Part shown: positions 7,794 to 16,457 of the stretch, piece by piece
Layout of the letters: the number at the start of each line of letters is the position of its first letter
How positions within the stretch are numbered: position 1 is the stretch's first letter
Assembly (NCBI RefSeq): GCF_004421105.1
Contig: NZ_CP038033.1
Span: 1,321,659 to 1,385,658 of the forward strand
Length of the DNA: 64,000 nucleotides
Source: Nitrosococcus wardiae
GTDB lineage: Bacteria; Pseudomonadota; Gammaproteobacteria; Nitrosococcales; Nitrosococcaceae
Reading direction: 5' to 3'
Made by a program: the position numbers and the translations under genes
The notes under the pieces: model-generated
The model's input: only the letters and a program-made list of their open reading frames with translations
The model's database searches: none
Told to the model about the DNA's origin: nothing

Positions 7794-8081
7794 TTACAGC
7801 CAGCCGCCTACATTGACGTTGTTCTGAGCCTGCTGGTTCTGGTGGTTGGTGTTGTCGAGATTTGAGAACCCAAAGTTGGCCACATTATTCCCCACGGCAT
7901 TTTGAATACCCTGGAACTGGGAAATGGCCTGGGTGGGGTTCACCTGCACGAACGGGTCCCCCATAGGACCCCAGTAGAGGCTCTGCTTCCCAAAGGTCCG
8001 CATACCCCCGCGAACCGCCGTCATGGCAGAATGGTCGAGGGTCTTGTTCTCGGTCAGGTCAGCGATACGCAGTGGGCTCAT
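7794..8081 (-). CDS. Small peptide with Arg-Gly-Gly leader, copy 2
   Basis: A 95-residue peptide, preceded by a good ribosome site (GAGGAA). The leader RIADLTENKTLDHSAMTAVRGG is followed by a core rich in Asn, Gln, Gly and Phe: QAISQFQGIQNAVGNNVANFG, then an Asn/Gln tail ending NVNVGGWL. QFQ and NNVANFG are shared with copy 1, which follows 80 bases downstream on the same strand, so the pair arose by tandem duplication. No Cys is present, so lanthipeptide- or disulfide-type chemistry is unlikely. The function is unknown; no modifying enzyme or transporter lies nearby. Confidence 0.7.
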   Translation of the reverse strand: MSPLRIADLTENKTLDHSAMTAVRGGMRTFGKQSLYWGPMGDPFVQVNPTQAISQFQGIQNAVGNNVANFGFSNLDNTNHQNQQAQNNVNVGGWL

Positions 8082-8433
8082 GGTCTATTTCCTCTTCAAT
8101 ACAGTGAATGGGTAGGGTTTTAAATGGGGGCACCGACGCGTCATTGTCTCGGTGCTTACCCCACTATTGCAGGGCTCATGCCAAGGGGGTAGGGGAGGGG
8201 GATAATCAAAAACAAGCCACTGATTCTAAAATAAAAGTAGATTCACCGAGACCTCCAGCGCTCGTGTCTCCTCCAGAGTCGGCCCTCGAAAAGTGGGTTT
8301 GAACCCCACAAAAATTTAAGCCGTGTGGGTGATTATCGTGATTTAGCGCCATGCGGGTTGAGGTGGGGGATTGAGGCGTGTTACGTGCCAGTACGTAATG
8401 GCGGTACAGTCCCAAACCGGGATGATTCCCAAC
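8082..8433. other. Intergenic leader region of the peptide pair
   Basis: There is no convincing gene in these 352 bases. GGCACCGA and TCGGTGC (about 8128-8155) form an inverted repeat upstream of copy 2 that would fold in its 5' leader. The remainder is unremarkable. Confidence 0.45.
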
Positions 8434-8991
8434 TCATAGCCATGGCCTAGGGTCTATCTCTTCCTCATATCTATCGAGCCTCGATGGCCGTTTGGGTGCG
8501 AGTCCATTTTTGGACACTAACCAATTTATCCTATCAGCGTTCCAACGTAGCCCCGCGGGGGTACGATAGCCGCATTTGTTGAGGATATTGGCTATATGCC
8601 TTCTATCCTTGCCTTGGCATATGAGGTTGATAACGAATTGAATGAGTCGGGTTTCGTTCTCTTGGTAGGGTTTGAGTGGGTGTTTATCACGGCGTCGTGA
8701 TACTTTATCTAACTCGGGTTCAGTGTCCGGTCCAGGAGAGGATAAGTCCATTTGCTCCTCAGCCGTTGGGGGTTTTTCCTTTGGCTTGGGTTTGGCTTTC
8801 GGGATCTCGGTTAGGTAGGGAGATTGACCCTCGCGCACTATAGACACGGCCCCATCATGCATGTGCAGGTATGCAGTAGTCATATCAAGCGCCTGCTCGT
8901 AGGTGTATCCTTGCCGCTGAAACCGAGCAATGGTGTCCTTGCGCAGCTTAAGCCATGCTTGGAGATCATAGTCACTGCCTTTTCCTCTCAT
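8434..8991 (-). CDS. Hypothetical protein with recombinase-like C terminus
   Basis: A 185-residue protein with no confident family. The N-terminal third is charged and helical (LQAWLKLRKDTIARFQRQGYTYEQAL). A Pro/Lys-rich linker (KAKPKPKEKPPTAEE) follows. The last 70 residues contain the pattern IANILNKCGYRTPAGLRWNA, which resembles the segment found in the large-serine-recombinase 'Recombinase' domain. No catalytic Ser domain is present. It may be a DNA-binding accessory protein or a fragment. Its start overlaps the end of the broken upstream gene by 20 nt, suggesting a former operon. Confidence 0.55.
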   Translation of the reverse strand: MRGKGSDYDLQAWLKLRKDTIARFQRQGYTYEQALDMTTAYLHMHDGAVSIVREGQSPYLTEIPKAKPKPKEKPPTAEEQMDLSSPGPDTEPELDKVSRRRDKHPLKPYQENETRLIQFVINLICQGKDRRHIANILNKCGYRTPAGLRWNADRINWLVSKNGLAPKRPSRLDRYEEEIDPRPWL

Positions 8992-9307
8992 CTCTTAATC
9001 CCCGCACTAATTTGGCTGCAAAATTGCTGTATTCTCTGATAATGACTTTATAGCTTATCCCCGTGTACTCGGCTAGCGTCTCCGCTGCTTTATGAGTATC
9101 TATTTCTAGATACAGACCAGAGTAAGCCTCAATAATTCTAGGTATCGCTTCATCAAGCTTTTTCTCAATAAGTTCCCGTTTCCTCTTTTCCTCAATCGTC
9201 CGAGAGTGCTAATTCCCGCTTTTGTTTCTGTTCAAAATTTCGTCGCCGCTCGCATGTCAAAGCCTCAACTTCGCTCTAGGAGGTGCAGAATTGGACTCTA
9301 GTGCCAT
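8972..9307 (-). pseudogene. Frameshifted hypothetical gene upstream of 8991
   Basis: Reading the minus strand from the ATG at 9307, three frames joined by two shifts give one continuous charged helical protein. It begins MALESNSAPPRA, continues EALTCERRRNFEQKQKREL, then RTIEEKRKRELIEKKLDEA, and ends KLVRGLRDERKRQ at 8972. A helix-turn-helix-like segment (HKAAETLAEYTGISYKVIIR) is visible. No single frame has a start and covers it all. The family is unknown. Confidence 0.5.
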
Positions 9308-9387
9308 GGTTCTATGCCTCCAGTGGGTGATTATAGAGCTTGGAGGAAGAGGAGAATGATAGAGAGAGGACAAGAGTAATTAACTGA

Positions 9388-10530
9388 TACTAATTTGCAT
9401 TACAAGAAGTAATTCTCATATAAGGGAAGTCAGTGAGGGAGCGGAGGCGATGGGGTTCATCGGCGAGCTGATTGAGGCCGGTGCAGAGTGTATTTTCCAG
9501 ATCTTCAAGCGAGGAGAAGGAGGTGTTAGCCAACGTTTTCTCTCGTAGCTCTTCCCAAAGATGCTCGACCGGGTTGAGTCCGGGCTGCGGGCCGGCTGAG
9601 GGACTAAGTGGATGTTCTCGGGCACGCTTAACCGGGGGGTGGTATGCCAACCGGCGCGGTCGACAAGCATAATAATAAAGTACTCGGAGAATTCCTGAGC
9701 CACCTGCGCCAGAAACAAGGCCATCCTCTCGGTATTGGCCGTGGGCAGCAGTAACGCCGTTAAACGCCCCAACGGCGCACACACCGCGGCAAAGACATAG
9801 ACAAACTCTCGTATCACCTGACAGGGGACATGAGGCCGAACGGGCTGGGGCGCCCAACCGCGCCGGGGGCGATCGATGCGGCCAAAACGCCCCTCATCCT
9901 GGGCCATTACGATGACCGGACGCCGGTCCTGCGGGTCGCGCTCTTGCAGGAGGGTTTGGACCGGGGAGGGGAAGTTGTTTTAAAGGCGTCTTGTTCGCTC
10001 CGACTGGCCTGCGGGTGACGGACTTTGCGCCACCGGTGGCGCTTGAGAAGGCGATAGACGGTACTTTTGGCTACTGGATGACCCACATCGCTTCCTCCAG
10101 GGCCGCTTTGAGGGGGAGAACGGTACTGAGTTGACCCGCCGCACTGCTTTGCAGGAAGGGAGCGATGACCGCCTGTTCCTGCTCGAGGCTGAGATAGGCC
10201 CGTTGTCGTTGGCCGCGGCCCGGGGTCTCTAACGCCGCCGGCCCGTGGCGGTTATAGGCGGCAATCAGGTTGTGGACCGTTTGCCGGGCTAACCCCAGCT
10301 CCAGGGCAATTTCCGCCGCCGGCTTGGGGTGGACCAACGCGCAACGGATCACTTGCCAGCGTCGGAGACGCCACGATTCGGTACAGTGCTTGAGCCGCTC
10401 ATCCATTTCTTCAACCCGCAAATGCTCAACGACCCGGGTGACCCTTCCCATCTTCTCTCTCCACTGGACAGATTCGATAAGCCAACACCTTCCCCTCTTT
10501 TTATTTTACTTTATAGATTGCAAATTGGTA
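9388..10530 (-). mobile_element. IS630-family insertion sequence, inactive
   Basis: The ends are C(T/C)AATTTGCA inverted repeats flanked by TA on both sides (9388-9389 and 10529-10530), as expected for IS630. Immediately outside are CTGA and TCAG, so the original site was the palindrome CTGATATCAG. The single transposase gene is broken in at least three places. The right end lies inside the PEP-synthase-like remnant at codon context EAVYGL. The left flank is not PEP-synthase sequence, so more than this insertion was involved. Confidence 0.82.
9390..10451 (-). pseudogene. IS630 transposase, multiply frameshifted
   Basis: The N-terminal HTH reads AAEIALELGLARQTVHNLIA, then a second HTH GHPVAKSTVYRLLKRHRW in another frame. 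The DDE catalytic domain follows in VIVMAQDEGRFGR (first Asp), IIMLVDRAGWH (second Asp) and, in a third frame, GLNPVEHLWEEL (Glu). Frame changes fall near 10080, 9985 and 9600. All catalytic residues survive, but no intact protein can be produced. Confidence 0.85.
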
Positions 10531-10534
10531 TCAG

Positions 10535-10805
10535 GCCATAAACCGCCTCGATGACACTTTGGGAAGAATCACGGGGGTTTTGGCTGAAAATAACCCCAGA
10601 ACAGTCCCCAGCCACTATTTCTTGCACCACCACCGCCATTGCGCTGCTGGCGATATCCAGCCCCAGTTCCCGCCGGTAAAGCAGGGCCCGATCAGACCAC
10701 AAAGAGGCCCACACCAGGCGAATATGTTCTAAGATGGAAGCGGTACCCTGGATATTGACATAGGATTCATGGAGTCCAGCGAAAGAAGTTGCGGGTCCAT
10801 CACTT
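10535..10805 (-). pseudogene. N-terminal-domain remnant of a PEP-synthase-like enzyme
   Basis: The frame reads SDGPATSFAGLHESYVNIQG, then IRLVWASLWSDRALLYRREL and VVVQEIVAGDCSGVIFSQNP, ending at EAVYGL. This is the ATP-binding (PPDK/PEP-synthase N-terminal) domain. The 5' part is missing, replaced by the tail of a PNP-oxidase-like gene. The 3' part stops at the IS630 end. It may pair with the mobile-domain remnant at 6067-6300, 4.2 kb away. Both breaks show that the enzyme has been lost. Confidence 0.8.
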
Positions 10806-11274
10806 CCTGAAAGCGCCTGACCAGGCTGTACTTTTTTACCCGGATTTTCACCAGGGCACAGCTAGGGGAGGGCAAAAAATTTTTCAGGTAAGGGTGCTTA
10901 TTAAGGTAGAGTTCTGTCAGCGCTTTGGCCTCCTAGGGCTCAATTTCTGTCGCCTGCCCGATGGCCGTGACGGCCATAGCCTGATAAAAATCACGAGCTA
11001 AATTTTCTCGATTGTCGATCACCATGGAGACGCTGGAGTTTCTGGCTAAATAATCATATTTGCGGGTGCTGCGGGGCGTGGCAAAAGTAAGGTGTTTCAG
11101 GTCGGGGGTAGAGACAAAGGCCACTAAGCTACCCCAAGGCTGGCACCCGTCCTGGGTGCCTAAGACCGCCAGTTTTTGGAAAGAAAGCAACTCCTGAATG
11201 GTGTTTAGAATTTGTGCCGTTTCTTTCAAGGTGCTGTTCTTTGCTAAGATCTTCTTGCTAATAATTTTAGTCAA
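10729..11274 (-). pseudogene. PNP-oxidase-like FMN-binding protein with internal stop
   Basis: The start at 11274 encodes a split-barrel flavin-binding protein: TIQELLSFQKLAVLGTQDG, VAFVSTPDLKHLTFATPRST, then SVSMVIDNRENLARDF. An in-frame TAG at 10933-10935 interrupts it after GQATEIEP. The frame then resumes with family-like sequence (ALTELYLNKHPYL, ALVKIRVKKYSLVRRFQEV) before running out of frame over the PEP-synthase remnant to 10731. The truncated 113-residue product may or may not fold. A deletion joined this gene to the PEP-synthase-like gene. Confidence 0.7.
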
Positions 11275-11309
11275 TATTCCTAGGCTTGGAACAATTCTGA
11301 AGCAGTGAT

Positions 11310-13262
11310 ATGAATGACGCCCAGTGGCTCAAACGGCACAGTACTGCCTCCCTTCGGCGCCTCATGCCTCGCCTGGAGGCACGTTTCAAGGCGCAGGTCG
11401 ATCCTGACGAGTGGCAAGGTTACGTCCAGCGCTTGGAAACTCATTTTCCGAGATTGTTCGATTGCTTGCACCGCCTCTATGGTCAGCAATATGATTTTTT
11501 CTTCCATCTAGAAAGTATCCTGGCATCGGCGACGGAGATGTGGCTGGTGCGCCCAACCGAACTCAAGGCGCTGGATGCCCTCCGGGCTGCCGACCCCTAT
11601 TGGTACCAATCCCACCGCTTGGTGGGGGCCATGTGCTATGTGGACCTTTTTGCGGGCGATCTGGCGGAACTACGTGAGCATATCCCCTATTTAACCGAGC
11701 TGGGAGTCAACTACCTTCATCTGATGCCGGTATTTAAGGTACCTGAAGGGGATAATGATGGTGGCTATGCGGTTAGTAGTTATCGCGAAGTCAACCCCCG
11801 CCTGGGAACCGTGGAAGAGCTGGCTCGGCTTGCGAACGAGTTGCGCTATCGAGGCATTTCCCTCTGCTTGGACTTTGTGTTTAATCATACCTCTGATGAG
11901 CACGAATGGGCTCACCGCGCCCTGGCCCGGGACCCCGAGTACCAGGAGTATTATCGCATGTTCCCCGATCGGGAACTGCCGGACGCCTATGAACGTAGCC
12001 TCAATCCCATCTTCCCCGATGAACACCCGGGGACATTTACTTACCGTCACCGTATCCGCAAGTGGATCTGGACCAGCTTCCACAATTATCAGTGGGATTT
12101 GAACTATGAGAATCCTGTGGTTTTCAATCGGATGCTGGAAGAGATGCTTTTTCTCGCCAATCAAGGAGTAGAGATTTTGCGCCTGGATGCAGTGGCCTTT
12201 GTCTGGAAGAAGTTGGGCACCAGCTGTCAGAATTTGCCCGAAGCACACACCATTATCCAAGCTTTTAATGCTTTAGTGCGTGTTGCCGCGCCAGCCATGG
12301 TCTTTAAATCTGAGGCCATCGTGCATCCAGATGAGGTGAGAAAATACATTAGTGAAAAGGAATGCCAGCTTTCTTATAACCCCCAGCTTATGGCCCTTTT
12401 ATGGGATGCTTTAGCAAGTCGGGATATCCGTCTTTTACGCTATGCTTTGCAGCAGCGCTTTGCCCTCCCCTTTGGTTGTGCTTGGGTGAACTATGTGCGT
12501 TGTCACGATGATATTGGGTGGACATTTTCCGATGATGATGTCCGTGCCCTTGGCCTCGATCCCCAAGCCCATCGCCGCTTTCTTACCCAGTTTTACACCG
12601 CGCAGTTTGAAGGCAGCTTTGCCCGGGGAATGCCCTTCCAAGAAAACCTGGTCACCGGAGATGCCCGGGTGTCCGGCACCTGTGCCTCTTTGGCGGGATT
12701 GGAAAAAGGCCTCCATAACAACGATGAGATGGAAATTGACTACGCCATTCGCAAGATCCTACTTCTGCACGGGGTGATTTTGACTATCGGCGGCATACCG
12801 TTGATTTATCTTGGCGACGAAATCGGCACTTTGAATGATTATAGTTACGAAAAAGATCCCGCTAAAATTGGCGATACTCGCTGGCTGCACCGGTTGCCCT
12901 TCGATTGGGCGCGGGCCGAGCAACGCTGGGACGCCAATACCGTTGCCGGCCGGATTTACCAGGGCTTGTTGAGGCTGATCCAAATCCGCCAGCAAAATCT
13001 GGCCTTTACTCGGGCTGAAACAGAAATTGTCGATACCGGTAACCATCACGTGTTTGGCTATTTCCGCAACCATGATGAACACACGGTACTAATACTGGCG
13101 AATTTCAGCGACTCCACTCAGCACTTGGAAGCCCGGCGGTTGCGCATGTTAGGACTACGTAAAACGGAGGTTGACCTTTTCGCAGGCAAAACTATCACCG
13201 CCACCCACGAGCTGAGCTTAGAGCCCTACGCTTTTATGGTGTTGGCTCGACCGGGTAAATAG
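11310..13262 (+). CDS. Amylosucrase (GH13)
   Basis: A 650-residue GH13 enzyme that transfers glucose from sucrose onto alpha-glucan and releases fructose. It matches amylosucrase rather than sucrose hydrolases in length (family about 630-650) and in signatures. Catalytic elements are ILRLDAVAFVWKKLGTSCQN (nucleophile Asp), VFKSEAIVHPDEV (acid/base Glu) and NYVRCHDDIGWTFSDDD (transition-state Asp). The N-terminal helical region (1-90) and C-terminal beta domain are present. No signal peptide is seen, so it is cytoplasmic. It is monocistronic, divergent from the decayed island, and its neighbours give no pathway context. Confidence 0.9.
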   Translation: MNDAQWLKRHSTASLRRLMPRLEARFKAQVDPDEWQGYVQRLETHFPRLFDCLHRLYGQQYDFFFHLESILASATEMWLVRPTELKALDALRAADPYWYQSHRLVGAMCYVDLFAGDLAELREHIPYLTELGVNYLHLMPVFKVPEGDNDGGYAVSSYREVNPRLGTVEELARLANELRYRGISLCLDFVFNHTSDEHEWAHRALARDPEYQEYYRMFPDRELPDAYERSLNPIFPDEHPGTFTYRHRIRKWIWTSFHNYQWDLNYENPVVFNRMLEEMLFLANQGVEILRLDAVAFVWKKLGTSCQNLPEAHTIIQAFNALVRVAAPAMVFKSEAIVHPDEVRKYISEKECQLSYNPQLMALLWDALASRDIRLLRYALQQRFALPFGCAWVNYVRCHDDIGWTFSDDDVRALGLDPQAHRRFLTQFYTAQFEGSFARGMPFQENLVTGDARVSGTCASLAGLEKGLHNNDEMEIDYAIRKILLLHGVILTIGGIPLIYLGDEIGTLNDYSYEKDPAKIGDTRWLHRLPFDWARAEQRWDANTVAGRIYQGLLRLIQIRQQNLAFTRAETEIVDTGNHHVFGYFRNHDEHTVLILANFSDSTQHLEARRLRMLGLRKTEVDLFAGKTITATHELSLEPYAFMVLARPGK

Positions 13263-13290
13263 AGAAGGGGTAGAGAGGTTGAACAAGGGT

Positions 13291-13665
13291 TTACTTGGTC
13301 GATTTGAAAGCGGTGCGGATGCGATCAATCAGAACATCAGGTTGAAAAGGCTTTTCCAGGATATCCAGGGCACCGGCGTTACGTGCAAGCTTGACTTTGT
13401 CATTGCTGCTGTAGGCAGTAATAAAAATGATAGGTAGTTCAATCTGGTGGGCCGCTAGATGCGCTTGAAGCTCTAGTCCATCCATCTTTGGCATGCAGAT
13501 GTCGAGTACCAGACAGCCCTCTCGATCGGGAGCATAACTGTCAAGAAAGGCCTGGGCTGAGGCATAGCTTTCTACTTGCAGCCCGTGGGCCTCGCATAGA
13601 AGATGCACTGCATCGCGCACTGCCTTGTCGTCATCAACGATGAATACAATCGGTTGCGGGGACAC
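13291..13665 (-). CDS. Single-domain response regulator
   Basis: A 124-residue receiver-only protein: acidic pair in FIVDDDKAVRD, phospho-acceptor Asp in LVLDICMPKMDGLE, conserved Thr in IIFITAYSS, Lys in ILEKPFQP. It resembles the receiver half of FixJ/TodT-type regulators but lacks the output HTH. It follows the broken hybrid-type kinase gene by 1 base, so it was its partner. The gene is intact although the kinase is not. Confidence 0.88.
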   Translation of the reverse strand: MSPQPIVFIVDDDKAVRDAVHLLCEAHGLQVESYASAQAFLDSYAPDREGCLVLDICMPKMDGLELQAHLAAHQIELPIIFITAYSSNDKVKLARNAGALDILEKPFQPDVLIDRIRTAFKSTK

Positions 13666-13666
13666 G

Positions 13667-15283
13667 CTAGCGGTTTCCTATTTGAGTCGATGCGGTGAAG
13701 TGGAAAGTGACCCCCTGGTCCGGGTTAGGAGTAGCCCAGATTTCTCCGCCATGGGCTTCGACGATGGACTTACTCAGGGATAAGCCTAGGCCCATACCGG
13801 TGGGTTTGGTGGTAAAAAATGGTTGGAATAACTGCTTCATTGCTTCTGGAGACAGACCGGGTCCTGTGTTGGATACGGCAACCTCCACCGCGCCGCCATC
13901 AGCGGGGGAGGTTTGGATAGGTCAGTTCCCGTTTCCTGTCCGAGGTTTCACTCATTGCCTCAATGCCATTGCAGACCAGGGTCAAAATAACTTGCTGAAG
14001 CCGAATGTTATCGCCCCATACGGGGGATAGAGAATCGGCCAATTCCAGCCGCAGCTGGACGCCGTATTGGCGGGCTTCAATATTGGCTAGGCGGGCGGCT
14101 TCTTCGAGGATTTCCCCAAATTTCTCTATATTGACCATTCCCGAGCGCAATAGTTGCAGGCAGGTGTGGGCATTGGTGGTAATGGCGGTGAGGGGTTGGT
14201 TGAGTTCATGGGCTAATCCGGCGGTGAGCTCGCTGGCCAAACCCAGGCGCGCCATGTGTGCTAACTCTGCCTGTTGCAACTGGGTCTGCTCCTCGGCACG
14301 TTGGCGTTCGATCCCTGTGGCCAGCAGGGTGGCCATGGTCTGTAGAAAGCAGAGGTCGTGACTGAAGTTTCGCGGTTGAGGGATATATACCCCTAGGATG
14401 CCAAAAGGGCGTTCCCGTCCTGGGATGATCAGGCTTACCCCACTCACGAGACCGTGCTCGAGTAGCAGCGGTTCGGGGCGAAAGCGGTGCTCTGGTGCTC
14501 TGTGCCTAGGTCTTCCACCATAACTGGCTCTTGGGAGAGCAGGGTATAGCCGACTAGGGTATCGGGTTCAGCATTGACGGTAGCCTGTCCTTGATCATAG
14601 GTCTTAAAGCCCACACTGACACGGAGCAACAAGGTCTTACGGTTGGGTAATAACTCCAATATTTGGCCGTAGGTTACGTCGAGAATTCGCGCCAGCAGGG
14701 TAAGGGTTTCATTGAGCAGCGCATCTAGATTGCCCCCTCTGAGTGCCCGCCGCCCTATCTCCGCCACGGCAGCTTGCTGGCACGCCCGGGTACGGAATTC
14801 AAACTCCACCCGTTTGCGTTCAGTGATATCATAATAGTGTTCGATGCGCCCCCCAACATATAGTCCACTGCGAATCGGTTGGCTCCAATGCTCAAGCCAG
14901 CGTTCCTGGCGCTCGCCATTAGGCAGCATATGGCACTCAAACTGCTCAATGTAGCTACTATCAGTATAGGTTGTGAGTACGGTTTTGGTGAAATCCTCTG
15001 GTTGTTCAAAGCACCCCTTGAGTTGTTCCTGAATAAGCTGCCGTTTATTCCCTCCCAGGAGTGTTTTTCTGGGTAATCCAAAATAGCTGGCTATGGCCTG
15101 GTTCACCCAGACTATCCGGAATTCAGCATTAAGGATAAAGACTCCAACTCGTGATGTATCTAGGGTATCCTCGGTCAAACTACAAAGTAACAGCAACCCA
15201 GCAGAAGAATGATCTTGGATCTTTAGCATGTTTATTGGCGTTCCCATTTGCCAACTGATTACCTTTGAATATGGGTTTGGCAT
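13667..15283 (-). pseudogene. PAS-GAF sensor histidine kinase broken by two frameshifts
   Basis: Three reading frames together encode one soluble kinase. The first (15283-14444) has a PAS domain (FILNAEFRIVWVNQAIASYF) and the start of a GAF domain. The second (to about 13905) has the GAF end (FGILGVYIPQPRNFSHDL) and HisKA with phospho-His (ELTAGLAHELNQPLTAIT). The third (to 13667) has the HATPase G boxes (GPGLSPEAM, GMGLGLSLS). One shift lies near 14500 and a single-base gain near 13908. Either recent decay or sequence errors would explain this. Confidence 0.85.
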
Positions 15284-15439
15284 CCACGAGGATTAGGGCG
15301 GTGAGGGTAGCAGTGGCGGAAGCGGGATATTTTCTTGCAACTCTATACGGCTATTATAAGCAGTTCAATGCTGCGCCATTGAGTATCGGCAGCGATTTGC
15401 CGCTGAGTTCGCCCGCTAACCTGGATAATTCATGAGATC

Positions 15440-15571
15440 ACCACAAAGGCACTAAGCGCCCAAAGAAATCAAAAAGTTAAATAGATTAAAATAAATTTCT
15501 CCCAACTGACTGAGATTCCCTCACCTTCGTGTCCTTTGTGTCTTGGTGGTTGGTGGTGAAAAATTCAGGCT
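15440..15571. repeat. Interspersed repeat, copy 1, with inverted arm
   Basis: The 78 bases at 15494-15571, containing CTTCGTGTCCTTTGTGTC, are nearly identical to 39499-39568. An approximately complementary arm (ACCACAAAGGCAC...) lies upstream at 15440-15469, so the unit can fold. It is non-coding and lies between the broken kinase and the SGNH-like gene. Confidence 0.75.
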
Positions 15572-15662
15572 GGGGTAGATCGACTGATTGAAGTGGAAAG
15601 TGAGTTATTTTAGTCCGGTTTGGTGCAATAATGGCGACAGTATTTAAATTTAACTGTAATCC

Positions 15663-16457
15663 ATGAATAAGTGGGAGCAATCTAGGCCCGTCAACCAAAT
15701 TGTCTTACTCGGTGCCAGCAACCTTAGCCGTTCACTTCCTCGGATAGTGGCTACAGCTCAGCTCATTTGTGGTCGACCCAGCCGGTTTCTCGTTGCTGCT
15801 GGTCATGGTCGATCCTTTGGAGTTTATAGCCGGGTGGGAGGCCGTGGTCTGCCGGGCATCACCCAATGTGGTCTTTGGGAGGACCTTGTCCTGGAAGCTC
15901 CAGGGCCTACTTTTGCCCTACTGACCGATCTGGGTAATGACATTGCTTATGGACAACTCCCTGAGAAACTTATGCGCTGGGTGCAGTGGTGTCTGGAACA
16001 GTTGGCAGAATGCAGGGCCAGGACGGTGATTACCGGTTTACCCTTGCCTCGTCTTGAGCAGTTAGCCCCTTGGCAATACTATGCCTTTCGGACATTGCTG
16101 TTCCCAGGTCAAAGCCTTGCCTGGGAGCAGGCGTTGGCACGGGCCCGTGGAGTGAACCAGGCCCTAAGGGAACTTTGTCAGGAGCAGGGGGCAACATTTA
16201 TTGAGCAACGCTTAGAATGGTACGGCTTTGATCCCATTCATATTCTCCGGCGGCAGAGCGCTGTGGCTTATTATCAGATTTTGAGTCCGTGGAAAGCACC
16301 TGGCCAAGTTTCCCCCTTAGTCCTTGGGAAGAAACTCCGCTGGAGGTGGCGGCTATGGTTCTTAGGGCCCCAGTATCAGCGCCTTTTCGGCTTTGATTGT
16401 TACCGCAAGCAGCCTGCTGGCGTGCTCCCTGATGGTTCTACTCTTTCCCTTTATTAA
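15663..16457 (+). CDS. SGNH-hydrolase-like protein, unknown substrate
   Basis: A 264-residue protein with the spaced blocks of the SGNH/GDSL fold. Block I is VLLGASNLSRSLP (Ser nucleophile candidate), the oxyanion Asn block is LLTDLGNDIAYG, and the C-terminal Asp-x-x-His block is WYGFDPIHIL. No signal peptide is visible. The C-terminal 60 residues are basic and aromatic (LRWRWRLWFLGPQYQRLFG). It could be an esterase or acyltransferase; the assignment rests on motifs only. It is monocistronic, with a repeat immediately upstream. Confidence 0.55.
   Translation: MNKWEQSRPVNQIVLLGASNLSRSLPRIVATAQLICGRPSRFLVAAGHGRSFGVYSRVGGRGLPGITQCGLWEDLVLEAPGPTFALLTDLGNDIAYGQLPEKLMRWVQWCLEQLAECRARTVITGLPLPRLEQLAPWQYYAFRTLLFPGQSLAWEQALARARGVNQALRELCQEQGATFIEQRLEWYGFDPIHILRRQSAVAYYQILSPWKAPGQVSPLVLGKKLRWRWRLWFLGPQYQRLFGFDCYRKQPAGVLPDGSTLSLY

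Noticed and set aside
7501-8081. Lanthipeptide or microcin II precursors
   Set aside because: No Cys is present in the cores and no LanM/LanB, C39 or immunity gene lies nearby, so a known class is not claimed.
9832-10018. Open frames antisense to the IS630 transposase
   Set aside because: They are GC-rich antisense shadows without family resemblance.
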